This document shows, piece by piece, positions 31,039 through 41,826 of a stretch of DNA of 64,000 nt. The DNA comes from Blastococcus haudaquaticus. GTDB lineage: Bacteria; Actinomycetota; Actinomycetes; Mycobacteriales; Geodermatophilaceae. The stretch covers positions 62,001 through 126,000 of the forward strand of contig NZ_OCNK01000006.1 of NCBI RefSeq assembly GCF_900230285.1, given 5' to 3'. The translations under genes were made by a program, and so were the position numbers. The first letter of the stretch is position 1. Every line of letters begins with the position of its first letter. The notes below the pieces were generated by a model. That model searched no databases. It worked only from the letters and a program-made list of their open reading frames with translations, and was not told the DNA's origin.

Positions 31039-31833
31039 TCAGAGAGCGACCGTGACGACGACGACGACGAGCACGTACGCCGCCGCCAGGCCCAGCAGCC
31101 GGCGTCCGCCGAGCCACGGCTCCCACCACGGGACCGGAGGAGCCGTCCGCGGCGGGCCCACCGGCTGCGCGATCCACCGCGCCGCGGCTGCAGTCTGCCG
31201 GTGGTGCCACCCGGCCAGCGCCGCGTAGGCGACCAGGAGGACGGCGACGGCCGGCAGCGCCGTCGCACGCTGCCAGTCGGCCTGCACCAGCACCGACAGC
31301 GGCAGGACGGGCAGCGCCCGCCCCACCCAGCGCACCCGTACCGTGCGGCGGGCCAGCACGTCCACGCGCGAGCGCAGCCCCGGACCCGGGTCGGCGTGCG
31401 CGCGCAGCGCGTGCTCCACCCGCGCCGCGGTGGCGCGGCGGGCGCGGAGCCCGGGCACCACCTCCGCGGCGAGCTGAAGGGCCAGCACGAGGACGACGAC
31501 GGCGCCGAGCAGCCAGCGGGCCGCGGTGCCGTGCAGCCCCGCGTAGTCGTCGGTCAGCAGCACGCGCGACGAGCCCAGCGCGATCACCAGCGTCGGCAGC
31601 AGGAGACCGGCCCGCCGGCCGCGGCGCTCGACCTCCACCCAGTCGATGTCCGCCCGGTCGATGTCCGTCCCGTCGAGGGCCGCCTCGTCGTGCACCCGGT
31701 TCCCCGAGGGCGGGAACGTCCCCAGGGCCCCGGCGGGCCCGAGGCCGGCGTCGAGCTCACTCTGGGTCAGCGGATCCCCCGACGGCCAGGTCGGCCGTCG
31801 ATCGAGAGGGGAGGGCCGGGGGCGCACGGTCAC
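31039..31833 (-). CDS. Hypothetical four-helix membrane protein with long N-terminal tail
   Basis: The 264-residue protein has about 75 hydrophilic residues followed by four to five hydrophobic helices (about 74-92, 105-125, 173-190, 193-212, 244-263). Its central loop and the tryptophan-proline region after helix 4 (RWIAQPVGPP) match the shorter downstream paralogue. Function unknown. A duplication inside this minus-strand group is the best explanation for the pair. Confidence 0.6.
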   Translation of the reverse strand: MTVRPRPSPLDRRPTWPSGDPLTQSELDAGLGPAGALGTFPPSGNRVHDEAALDGTDIDRADIDWVEVERRGRRAGLLLPTLVIALGSSRVLLTDDYAGLHGTAARWLLGAVVVLVLALQLAAEVVPGLRARRATAARVEHALRAHADPGPGLRSRVDVLARRTVRVRWVGRALPVLPLSVLVQADWQRATALPAVAVLLVAYAALAGWHHRQTAAAARWIAQPVGPPRTAPPVPWWEPWLGGRRLLGLAAAYVLVVVVVTVAL

Positions 31834-31899
31834 GGACGGTAGGGCTCGAGCGGACGGTTCCGCGCGGCGAGCACCCGACCGGGTGAGCGCCGTCCCCCG

Positions 31900-32252
31900 T
31901 CAGTGCGGAGCTGTACCCCCGGCTGTGGCGGCGGCGGCGTACCTGGTGGACAGCGTGGCGAACGCCTCCGCCAGCTGCGGCGGGCCGACCACGTGGATCC
32001 CGGTGTCGAACCGGCCGATCGTCGCCGCCGGCCCCACCCACGACCAGGCGCCGAGGGAGAGCCGGCAGCGCCCGTCGTCGATCGCCTCGACGAGCCCGTC
32101 GAGCGCGAACGGGGGACCTCGGCGGCGGGCAGGTCCAGCTCGACCACCCCGGAGCACGGCCAGGCGTCGGCGCCCGCCGAACCCGTGAACCGCGCCCTCA
32201 CGAACGCCGCGACGTCGCCTCCCGGGAGCGCGCGGGGAGCGAAGCGCCTCCT
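31900..32252 (-). pseudogene. C-terminal remnant of a WYL-domain regulator, with a frameshift
   Basis: Read on the minus strand, one frame gives RRFAPRALPGGDVAAFVRAR and VVELDLPAAEV, the link between WYL and its C-terminal extension. After a run of five C the sense continues in another frame with FALDGLVEAIDDGRC and TGIHVVGPPQLAEAF, the normal WYL C-terminus. One missing C at 32111-32115 explains the switch. The helix-turn-helix and the WYL core are absent; the GPP34-like gene ends just upstream. Either a decayed gene or, for the frameshift alone, a sequencing error in a homopolymer. Confidence 0.65.
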
Positions 32253-32258
32253 GCCCGG

Positions 32259-32870
32259 TCAGTAGTAGGGGGAGCCGGTGCCGTCCGCGGCACCGGCCGC
32301 GCGGAGGTTGCGCCGCTGGGCGTCCTGCAGGTGGCTGGTCACCGTCTCGCAGATCCACCGCAGCGGACCGGCAGTCGCCAGGTCCTCCTCCGCGGGCGCT
32401 TCAGGACGGCGTCCCGACGCGCCGCACGCGGTGGCCAGCGCGGCGACCGCAGCGGCCTCGGGTGGGACGTCGTCCGGACGCTCCCCGTCGGCGGGGTCGG
32501 GCACGTCCGCGTGGTCCAGGTCGTCGTAGCGACGGCCCACGAGGGTGCGCCGGACGGCCCAGCGGCCGGCCTCGACCGCGGCGTCGGCGACGTCCTCCAT
32601 CCGGACGCCCCCGTTGTCGAGCCACCACACCAGCGGACGCTCCGGCTCCACCTCGATGGCGGCCAGCAACCGGTCCGCGGGCAGGAAGCCGGTGGGGGTG
32701 GTGTCGATGGCGACGCTGGCGGCCTCGTCGACCAGCCGGCCGGCGCGCGCCAGGTCGACGAGCAGGGCCCCGCGGGCGGCCGTGTCCCAGATGTCGAAGT
32801 CCCGCAACCGGCCGCCGTCGGTCAGGCAGAGGGCGGCCAGCCGCACGGCCACACCGGTGCTCAGGTCCAC
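32259..32870 (-). CDS. GPP34-like protein (Golgi phosphoprotein 3 family), tentative
   Basis: The 203-residue protein resembles actinobacterial GPP34-domain proteins: LAALCLTDGGRLRDFDIWDTAARGALLVDLARAGRLVDE, then a DTTPTGFLPADRLLAAI strand-helix and a basic RRTLVGRRYDDLD. In eukaryotes GPP34 binds phosphoinositides; the bacterial role is unknown. Residues 120-150 are an acidic Pro/Asp-rich linker. The assignment rests on pattern only. It lies 110 bp from the divergent rpe. Confidence 0.5.
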   Translation of the reverse strand: MDLSTGVAVRLAALCLTDGGRLRDFDIWDTAARGALLVDLARAGRLVDEAASVAIDTTPTGFLPADRLLAAIEVEPERPLVWWLDNGGVRMEDVADAAVEAGRWAVRRTLVGRRYDDLDHADVPDPADGERPDDVPPEAAAVAALATACGASGRRPEAPAEEDLATAGPLRWICETVTSHLQDAQRRNLRAAGAADGTGSPYY

Positions 32871-32966
32871 GACGACGTCCGGGGCGGCTGCATGACCGGA
32901 GGCTAGGGGCCCGCCCGGTCCGGGGGTTACACCCGCGCGAGGGAAACCGCCTGCCGGGGCCCCACC

Positions 32967-32972
32967 TAGACT
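32967..32972 (+). promoter_or_regulatory. Candidate -10 element for rpe (leaderless)
   Basis: TAGACT ends 8 bp before the rpe GTG, a spacing that would place the transcription start at or next to the start codon. No clear -35 box. Would drive the rpe-rib operon. Confidence 0.4.
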
Positions 32973-32980
32973 CCGCAGAC

Positions 32981-33652
32981 GTGCCCCGTGAACCGAAGAT
33001 CGCGCCGAGCCTGCTGTCGGCGGACTTCGCGCGGCTGGCGGACGAGACCGCCCGCGTCGCGAGCGCGGACTGGTTGCACTTCGACGTCATGGACGCCCAC
33101 TTCGTCCCCAACCTGACGTTCGGCCTGCCCGTCATGAAGGCGGTCCAGGCGGTCAGCCCCGTCCCGCTCGACTGCCACCTCATGATCGAGGATCCGGAGC
33201 GCTGGGCGCCGGAGTACGCCGAGGCCGGGGCGCGCAACGTCACGGTGCACGCCGAGGCCTGCACCGACCCCCGCGGCGTCGCCCGCGACATCCGGGCCGC
33301 CGGTGCGCTGGCCGGGCTGGCGCTCAAGCCGGGGACGCCGCTGGAGGACCACCTGGACGTGCTCGTGGACTTCGACACGCTGCTGGTCATGAGCGTCGAG
33401 CCGGGCTTCGGGGGGCAGTCCTTCATCAGCGACGTCCTGACCAAGGTGCGGACCGCCCGCCGGCTGGTCGACGCCGGCGACCTGACGCTGATCGTCGAGA
33501 TCGACGGCGGCATCAACGCCGACACCATCGAGCAGGCGGCCGAGGCCGGCGTCGACATGTTCGTGGCAGGGTCCGCCGTCTACGGCGCCGACGACCCGGA
33601 CAAGGCCATCGCCGCCCTGCGCGAGCAGGCCGCCGCGGCCATCCGCGGGTGA
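32981..33652 (+). CDS. rpe: Ribulose-phosphate 3-epimerase
   Basis: The 223-residue TIM-barrel enzyme interconverts ribulose-5-phosphate and xylulose-5-phosphate. Signatures: IAPSLLSADFARL, HFDVMDAHFVPNLTFG (metal His/Asp), DCHLMI, MSVEPGFGGQSF and EIDGGI. GTG start at 32981; the open frame upstream has no rpe sequence. It overlaps ribD by 4 bp. Ribulose-5-phosphate, its substrate, is also the substrate of RibB further down the operon, which makes the grouping sensible. Confidence 0.96.
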   Translation: MPREPKIAPSLLSADFARLADETARVASADWLHFDVMDAHFVPNLTFGLPVMKAVQAVSPVPLDCHLMIEDPERWAPEYAEAGARNVTVHAEACTDPRGVARDIRAAGALAGLALKPGTPLEDHLDVLVDFDTLLVMSVEPGFGGQSFISDVLTKVRTARRLVDAGDLTLIVEIDGGINADTIEQAAEAGVDMFVAGSAVYGADDPDKAIAALREQAAAAIRG

Positions 33653-34737
33653 GCGCCACCTCCGCCGAGTCCCGCGCCATGCAGCGGGCGCGCGAGTCCA
33701 GCGCCATGCAGCGGGCGCGCGAGCTCGGCGCCGCCGTCCTCGGCACGACCAGTCCCAATCCGGCCGTGGGCGCCGTCGTGCTCGCCGCCGACGGCACGCC
33801 GGTGGGGGAGGGGGCCACCCGGCCGCCCGGGGGTCCGCACGCGGAGGTCGTCGCCTTGGCGCAGGCCGGCGAGCGGGCCCGCGGGGGCACCGCCGTGGTC
33901 ACCCTCGAGCCGTGCGCGCACACCGGACGCACCGGCCCGTGCGCCGACGCACTGATCGCCGCCGGGATCGCCCGCGTGGTGGTCGCCGTGCCCGAGCCGA
34001 CCGAGCTCGCCGGCGGGGGAGCCGACCGCCTGCGGGCCGCGGGCATCGAGGTCGAGCTCGGCGTCGGGCAGGCGGAGGCGGAGCACGGTGCGCTGGCGCC
34101 CTGGCTGACCGGCGTCCGGGAGCACCGGCCGTTCGTCGTCTGGAAGGTCGCGGCCACCCTCGACGGCCGGGTCGCCGCCGATGACGGCACCAGCCGCTGG
34201 ATCACCGGCGAGGTGGCGCGCGCCGCCGTCCACCGGCTGCGGGCCACCTGCGACGCCGTCGTCGTCGGTTCCGGGACGGCGCTGACCGACGACCCCCAGC
34301 TCACCGTCCGCGACGCGGACGGGCGGCCTTCCGGGCACCAGCCGCTGCGGGTCGTCGTCGACCGCCGCGGACGGGTGCCCGCAACCGCGCGGCTGCACGA
34401 CGATGCGGCTCCCACGCTCGTCAGCCGCGCCGGGACCCCGGAGGCGCTGCTCGCCGAGCTCTTCGACCGCGACGTCCGACGGGTCCTCCTGGAGGGCGGT
34501 CCCACCCTGGCCGCTGCCTTCCTCCGCGCCGGGCTGGTGGACGAGGCCGTCGTGCACCTCGCACCCAGCCTGCTGGGCGCCGGCGCCTCACTCGTGGGGG
34601 ACCTGGGAATCAGCACGATGGCCCGAGCGCTGTCCTTCTCGATCGTCGATCTCCTCCCGCTGGGCGGGGACGTGCAGATCCGGCTGCGCCCCACCCGGCA
34701 CACTGGTGGGGACCAGCACGCGGACGGAGGGAGCTGA
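33649..34737 (+). CDS. ribD: Bifunctional riboflavin deaminase/reductase RibD
   Basis: The 362-residue protein has an N-terminal CMP/dCMP-type deaminase domain with zinc motif PHAEVVAL and PCAHTGRTGPC, and a C-terminal reductase domain (VVWKVAATLDGRVAADDGTSRWITG, RVLLEGGPTLAAAFL). It carries out the second and third steps of riboflavin synthesis. The N-terminus holds an in-frame tandem repeat of nine codons (AMQRARESS / AMQRAREL), an apparent recent duplication; a downstream ATG could serve as start. GTG start overlaps rpe by 4 bp, and ribE follows at once. Confidence 0.95.
   Translation: MSATSAESRAMQRARESSAMQRARELGAAVLGTTSPNPAVGAVVLAADGTPVGEGATRPPGGPHAEVVALAQAGERARGGTAVVTLEPCAHTGRTGPCADALIAAGIARVVVAVPEPTELAGGGADRLRAAGIEVELGVGQAEAEHGALAPWLTGVREHRPFVVWKVAATLDGRVAADDGTSRWITGEVARAAVHRLRATCDAVVVGSGTALTDDPQLTVRDADGRPSGHQPLRVVVDRRGRVPATARLHDDAAPTLVSRAGTPEALLAELFDRDVRRVLLEGGPTLAAAFLRAGLVDEAVVHLAPSLLGAGASLVGDLGISTMARALSFSIVDLLPLGGDVQIRLRPTRHTGGDQHADGGS
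33676..33723 (+). repeat. 27-bp in-frame tandem duplication in the 5' end of ribD
   Basis: GCCATGCAGCGGGCGCGCGA is found at 33676 and again at 33703, 27 bp apart. The unit keeps the reading frame and adds nine residues to the N-terminal helix before the deaminase core. Identical copies suggest a recent slip. Confidence 0.85.
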
Positions 34738-34738
34738 G

Positions 34739-37450
<2,712 letters not shown>

Positions 37451-37454
37451 ATGT

Positions 37455-37513
37455 AAGGACCCTCGAGCCCCCACGACACGCTCCGCGCGCCGCGGGTCCC
37501 TGCTCGAGGGCCG
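37455..37513 (+). terminator. Hairpin of the dispersed repeat type between hisE and hisG
   Basis: AAGGACCCTCGAGCCCCC and the returning GCTCGAGGGCC give a perfect 9-bp outer stem (37460-37468 with 37502-37510) around a CG-rich inner part. The start AAGGACCC and C-run follow the same plan as the repeats at 24375 and 47281. hisG has its own ribosome binding site (CGAGGAGA) after it. Confidence 0.65.
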
Positions 37514-37544
37514 CCCTGTCATCTCACGTCCGAGGAGACCTCGA

Positions 37545-38411
37545 GTGCTGCGCATCGCCGTGCCGAACAAGGGCGTCCTGAGCGAGCCCGCGGCCGAGAT
37601 GCTCGCCGAGAGCGGCTACCGGCAGCGGCGCAGCACCAAGGACCTCGCGGTCTACGACCCGGACAACGACACCGAGTTCTTCTACCTGCGTCCGCGTGAC
37701 ATCGCCGTCTACGTCGCCGCCGGCACCCTCGACGTCGGGATCACCGGCCGGGACATGCTGCTGGAGACCGCGCCGGACGACGGGGAGGGCCCCGCGGCGG
37801 TCGAGGTCATGTCGCTGGGCTTCGGGCGGTCCTCCTTCCGCTTCGCCTCGCCCGTGGAGTCGGGCATCGACCGGGTGGACCAGCTGGCCGGGAAGCGGAT
37901 CGCCACGGCCTACCCCGTGCTCCTGCTGCGCTTCCTCGAGGAGTCGGGGATCAAGGCCGACGTGGTGAAGCTGGACGGCGCCGTCGAGACCGCCTGCCGG
38001 CTGGGCGTCGCCGACGCGGTCTGCGACGTCGTCGAGACCGGGACGACGCTGCGGGCGGCCGGGCTGCGCATCATCGGCGATCCCGTGCTGACCAGCGAGG
38101 CGATCCTGGTGCGCCGCGAGGGGGCCGAGGAGATCCCCGCCGTGGCCCAGCTGCGGCGCCGGCTGCGCGGCGTCCTCGTGGCCCGGCAGTACGTGATGCT
38201 CGACTACGACTGCCCGAACGAGATCCTGGCCCAGGCCACCGCGATCACGCCCGGCATCGAGGGCCCCACGGTCAGCCCGCTGCAGACGCCGGGCTGGTCC
38301 GCGGTCCGGGCGATGGTGACGAAGGCCGACACCAACCGGGTCATGGACGAGCTGTGGGAGCTCGGCGCCCGCGCCATCCTCGTCACGAGCATCCACGCCT
38401 CCCGGATCTGA
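37545..38411 (+). CDS. hisG: ATP phosphoribosyltransferase, long form
   Basis: The 288-residue enzyme performs the first, feedback-controlled step of histidine synthesis. LRIAVPNKGVLSEPAAEML, GITGRDMLLE and DAVCDVVETGTTLRAAGL are typical. The C-terminal 75 residues form the ACT-like histidine-binding domain of long HisG proteins, so no HisZ is needed. GTG start after GAGGAGACC. Confidence 0.96.
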   Translation: MLRIAVPNKGVLSEPAAEMLAESGYRQRRSTKDLAVYDPDNDTEFFYLRPRDIAVYVAAGTLDVGITGRDMLLETAPDDGEGPAAVEVMSLGFGRSSFRFASPVESGIDRVDQLAGKRIATAYPVLLLRFLEESGIKADVVKLDGAVETACRLGVADAVCDVVETGTTLRAAGLRIIGDPVLTSEAILVRREGAEEIPAVAQLRRRLRGVLVARQYVMLDYDCPNEILAQATAITPGIEGPTVSPLQTPGWSAVRAMVTKADTNRVMDELWELGARAILVTSIHASRI

Positions 38412-38424
38412 GGAAGACCCCCAC

Positions 38425-38877
38425 GTGCCCCCCGCCCGGCGCGGGGGCCGGATGCGCCGGGCCTTGATCGCCGCCTCGCTCGTGATCGCCGGTTGCGGCT
38501 CGGAGGACGACGGCCCGGGCACCCGGTTCCCGTCCATGGAAGCCACCGGCTCCGTCGCGGACCGCTGGCTCCAGATCACCGTGGACCCCGGGGACGGCGC
38601 GGCCCCGCAGACGTACACGCTGGTGTGCGACGGGACCGACGGCGCCGCACACCCGGACCCTGCGGCCGCGTGCGCCCACCTGGAGACGCTGGACGACCCG
38701 TTCGCGCCGCTGCCCGACGACGTCGCGTGCACCCAGCAGTACGGCGGCCCGCAGACCGCGAGCGTCACGGGCCGCTGGGACGCCGCAGCGGTGGACCGCA
38801 CGTTCTCGCGCACCGACGGCTGCCGCATCGCGCAGTGGGACGGGCTCGGACCGTTGTTGCCCGCCCTCGGTGACTGA
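38425..38877 (+). CDS. Subtilisin-inhibitor-like (SSI family) lipoprotein
   Basis: The 150-residue product begins with a signal peptide ending in the lipobox VIAGC (Cys24). The mature part carries four more cysteines in the SSI pattern: TLVCDGTDGAAHPDPAAACAHL, then VACTQQYGG and DGCRIAQW, which would make two disulfides. SSI proteins are usually secreted, not lipid-anchored. The reactive-site loop cannot be assigned with confidence. GTG at 38425 has GAGGAAG upstream; ATG at 38452 (MRRALIAASL) is an alternative start. Confidence 0.75.
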   Translation: MPPARRGGRMRRALIAASLVIAGCGSEDDGPGTRFPSMEATGSVADRWLQITVDPGDGAAPQTYTLVCDGTDGAAHPDPAAACAHLETLDDPFAPLPDDVACTQQYGGPQTASVTGRWDAAAVDRTFSRTDGCRIAQWDGLGPLLPALGD

Positions 38878-38916
38878 GGCGCCGGAGTAGGCGCCGTGCC
38901 GGCGCGGACATCGACA

Positions 38917-38946
38917 GGCCCCTCCCGGCTGGTGTCGGGAGGGGCC
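38917..38946. terminator. Bidirectional terminator between convergent genes
   Basis: A perfect 11-bp stem (38917-38927 with 38936-38946) with an 8-nt loop, placed between the inhibitor-like gene and the convergent substrate-binding protein gene. Confidence 0.8.
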
Positions 38947-38961
38947 GATGCGTGCGGACGA

Positions 38962-40005
38962 TCAGTTACCGACGGAGTCGCGATCCCAGTCGTTGGCCGC
39001 CTCGAGCAGGCTGTCGTCGATGATGCCGTCGATGTCCACCGGTTCGTCGAGCTCGCCGAAGGCGATGAGCTGGTCCTGCAACGACGACCAGGCATCGGGC
39101 CGGAGCTCGCCGTACTGATCGCCGACCGGGTGCCAGAGGTCGAGCCCGGCGCTGAAGAGGGCCTCGCCGAAGGCCTCGTCCTGCCACTCGTCCGGAACCC
39201 GTTCGCGCAGGATCTCCTCGACCCGGTCAGGGTCCTCCAGCCCCAGATGGGTGGCCTTGGCGTAGGCCCGGAGGAAGCCCTCGATCGCCTCCCGATCAGA
39301 CTCGAGCTTCTCCCGCGAGACCACCATGACCTGGGTCGGGCTCTCGTCGAGGGCGTCCGGCGTGATGTTGCGGGTCTCAATACCGGCCGCCTGCATCGCC
39401 GAGAAGTCCAGCAGCGAGCCGGCGAAGGCATCCAGGTTCCCCGACTGGAGCTCGTTGGCGAGTGTCGGACCGCTAGTGCCGACCACGACCAGTTCGACGT
39501 CGTCGAGGGAAAGTCCCTCGGCTTCCAGGGCGGTCCCGACCAGCGGGCGCTCCTCGTCGGAGGCCATGCCGATCGTGGCGCCGTCGAGGTCCGCGACCGA
39601 CTGGACGTCGCTGTCGCCCGGCACGACCAGTCCCTCGGCGCTGGCGGTCAGGACGTCGTAGACCGCGGCGATCTCGCGACCGGTGGCCGCGGCGAAGAGC
39701 ACCTCGGCACCACCGGCGATGCCGATGTCGGCGTTGCCGCTCACCACCAGGGTGGACGTCGGCACGTCCTCGCTCGACGGGGCCAGCTCGACGGCCAGCC
39801 CCTCCTCCTCGAAGAAACCCAGCTCGTCGGCGACGACGTAGGCGTAGAACGCCATCGACTCAGGGGTCGGCTGGGCGTAGACGAGGGTGGTGAGCCCGGA
39901 GTCCGCCGAGGCGTCTCCGTCGTCGCCGCCGCCGCACGCCGCGACGGCGGTCAGGAGCACGGACGTGCCAACGGCGGCGAGCGCCCTGTTCGTGCGTGTA
40001 CGCAT
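38962..40005 (-). CDS. NMT1/SsuA-like ABC substrate-binding lipoprotein
   Basis: The 347-residue protein has a lipoprotein signal (LLTAVAACGGG, Cys about 24) and the NMT1/THI5-like fold: LVYAQPTPESMAFYAYVVADELGFFEEEGLAVELAP, NADIGIAGGAEVLFAAATG and IEGFLRAYAKAT. Family members bind sulfonates, nitrate, pyrimidine precursors, aromatic acids or similar small molecules; the ligand here is unknown. Last gene of the minus-strand operon ATPase-permease-binding protein, with 23 bp to the permease. Confidence 0.9.
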   Translation of the reverse strand: MRTRTNRALAAVGTSVLLTAVAACGGGDDGDASADSGLTTLVYAQPTPESMAFYAYVVADELGFFEEEGLAVELAPSSEDVPTSTLVVSGNADIGIAGGAEVLFAAATGREIAAVYDVLTASAEGLVVPGDSDVQSVADLDGATIGMASDEERPLVGTALEAEGLSLDDVELVVVGTSGPTLANELQSGNLDAFAGSLLDFSAMQAAGIETRNITPDALDESPTQVMVVSREKLESDREAIEGFLRAYAKATHLGLEDPDRVEEILRERVPDEWQDEAFGEALFSAGLDLWHPVGDQYGELRPDAWSSLQDQLIAFGELDEPVDIDGIIDDSLLEAANDWDRDSVGN

Positions 40006-40028
40006 GCGATGTCCTCTCGGTGCTCGGG

Positions 40029-40904
40029 TCAGTGGGGGTGGGATCCGGTCGTGACCGTGCCGGCGTGCTGAGGGGTTGACGACGACGTCCCGGTGCCGTC
40101 GCGGCCAGCCCTCGCCCGGCTGCGCGCGTTGAGCCGGTCCTCGTGGTTCCAGAACACGAGGACCCGGTCCAGGAGCTCCATGGCGCCGTAGAAGAGCAAG
40201 CCCAGGAGGGTCAGGACGAGGACGACGGCGAAGGCGTCCGCGGTGGCCAACTGGTAGCTGAAGCGCTGCACGAGGAGCCCCAAACCGTTCTGCGCCGAGA
40301 TGAACTCGCCGACGACCGCCCCGATCAGGGCCAGCGTCATCGCGGTCTTCAGGCCGGCCATCACGACGGGCAGGGCGCTCGGGAGCATGAGCTTGGTGAA
40401 CGTCTCGCGACGACTCGCTCCGAGGGAGCGGAACATCTCCCGTGCGTCCGGATCCACCACGAGCAGGCCGGCCAGCGTGTTGACGAAGACCGGGAAGAAG
40501 CAGATGAGGGCAGCGATCGCGATCTTCGAGCCGTAGCCGAAGCCCAGCCAGGCGATGAGGATCGGCGCGATGGCGATCAGCGGGGTCACCTGCAGGCTGA
40601 TGACGTACGGGTAGAGCATGCTGCGGAGGAAGGGGGAAAGGCTGCAGGCGGCCGCGGTGATCGCCCCCAGAGCCGCCCCAATCGCGAATCCCGCCAGGGT
40701 CTCGATCACGGTCGCCTTCAGGTGCACCCACAGGAGACCCGACGAGACCAGATCGACGAAGGCCTCGGCGATGGCGCTGGGGGCGGGCAGCACGAAGGAG
40801 CTCACCCAGCCGGCGGCGAGGGCCACCTCACACAGGACGACGAGGACGACGAGGAACCCGAGCGGGGCCGCGATGCGAGCGGTGCGGGAGGGGGAGCCGG
40901 TCAC
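40029..40904 (-). CDS. ABC transporter permease (SsuC/TauC family)
   Basis: The 291-residue protein has about six membrane helices and the permease loop with the EAA-type motif GASRRETFTKLMLPSALPVVMAGLKTAM. GTG start overlapping the ATPase gene by 4 bp. It forms the channel for the substrate delivered by the adjacent lipoprotein. The C-terminus is a Ser/Thr/His-rich tail. Confidence 0.92.
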   Translation of the reverse strand: MTGSPSRTARIAAPLGFLVVLVVLCEVALAAGWVSSFVLPAPSAIAEAFVDLVSSGLLWVHLKATVIETLAGFAIGAALGAITAAACSLSPFLRSMLYPYVISLQVTPLIAIAPILIAWLGFGYGSKIAIAALICFFPVFVNTLAGLLVVDPDAREMFRSLGASRRETFTKLMLPSALPVVMAGLKTAMTLALIGAVVGEFISAQNGLGLLVQRFSYQLATADAFAVVLVLTLLGLLFYGAMELLDRVLVFWNHEDRLNARSRARAGRDGTGTSSSTPQHAGTVTTGSHPH

Positions 40905-41695
40905 GCCGTGACCTCCTGCCCGGCCGCGGCTGCGTCGAGCGTGGCCCGAGCGCGGCCGAGCAGCTGCACGTAGTCGATCGACCCGAGCATCGCCAGCGAA
41001 CGGGGACGTTCGAGGGGGATGTCGAGGACACCCGCCAGCCGTCCCGGGCGAGGTGACATCACGATCACCCGATCTGCCAACAGGACCGCCTCGGCCAGAT
41101 TGTGGGTGACCAGCAGGACGGTGGGTTCCAAGCGCTCGTGGACTGCCAGCAGCTCCAGGTTCAGGCGCTCCCTGGTCAGCTCGTCAACGGCACCGAACGG
41201 CTCGTCGAGCAGAAGGACGTCGGCACCGATGAGCAGCAGGCGCGCCAGGGCGACGCGCTGCTGCATGCCGCCGGAGAGCTGCCTCGGGTAGGAGTGCTCA
41301 AACCCCCGCAGGCCGACGAGCTCCAGCCATTCGCGCGCCTGCGCCTCGCCCGTCCCGCGTCGGTTCGGGCCTACTTCGGTCGGCAGCAGCACGTTTTCCA
41401 GCGCCGTCCGCCACGGCAGCAGCGCCGGCTTCTGGAACATCATCCCGACGTCCTGCCGAGGCGACGTCACCTCGTCGCCGTGGACCCGCAGCTCACCGGC
41501 GTCGCGCGGCAGCAGGCCCGCCACCATCCGCAGGAAGGTGGACTTCCCGCATCCGCTCGGTCCGACCAGCGCGATGAACTCGCCCGGACGCACGCGGAGG
41601 TCGAAGTCCTCGACGGCGACCGTGCCGCTGTCGAAGACCTTCGAGACACCGTCGGCGGTCACCGACCATGGTCGGGCGAGCTGCCGGTCGTCCAC
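40901..41695 (-). CDS. ABC transporter ATP-binding protein (SsuB/TauB family)
   Basis: The 264-residue protein carries a Walker A (GPSGCGKST, about 39-47), Q-loop (MMFQKPALLPWRT), signature (LSGGMQQRVALAR), Walker B (VLLLDEPFGAVDE) and H-loop (VTHNLAEAV). GTG at 41695 is chosen because AGGAGG lies 6-7 bp upstream; the frame stays open further up but crosses the conserved promoter element. First gene of the uptake operon; its upstream region resembles that of the amidohydrolase gene. Confidence 0.93.
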   Translation of the reverse strand: MDDRQLARPWSVTADGVSKVFDSGTVAVEDFDLRVRPGEFIALVGPSGCGKSTFLRMVAGLLPRDAGELRVHGDEVTSPRQDVGMMFQKPALLPWRTALENVLLPTEVGPNRRGTGEAQAREWLELVGLRGFEHSYPRQLSGGMQQRVALARLLLIGADVLLLDEPFGAVDELTRERLNLELLAVHERLEPTVLLVTHNLAEAVLLADRVIVMSPRPGRLAGVLDIPLERPRSLAMLGSIDYVQLLGRARATLDAAAAGQEVTA

Positions 41696-41742
41696 GCGGG
41701 ATCCTCCTTCGATTGTCTGTCCCGAGACGGTGACGTACGCCA

Positions 41743-41794
41743 CCGGCATCGGGAAGACAGATTTTGTGATATCGCGCATCCGCTTGGTGGATGG
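41743..41794 (-). promoter_or_regulatory. Control region of the ABC operon, near-duplicate of the one at 42754
   Basis: On the minus strand the region reads CCATCCACC, GCGGATGCGCGATATCAC, TCTTCCCGATGCCG. The same order of blocks (ATCCAC, GGATGCG, ATCAC, TCTTCCC, GAT.CCG) with nearly the same spacing occurs upstream of the amidohydrolase. Both end about 47-48 bp before the start codon. Probably a shared LysR-regulated promoter. Confidence 0.6.
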
Positions 41795-41826
41795 ACGACG
41801 CCGTGCGGGGTCGGCGCCGTCGACGG

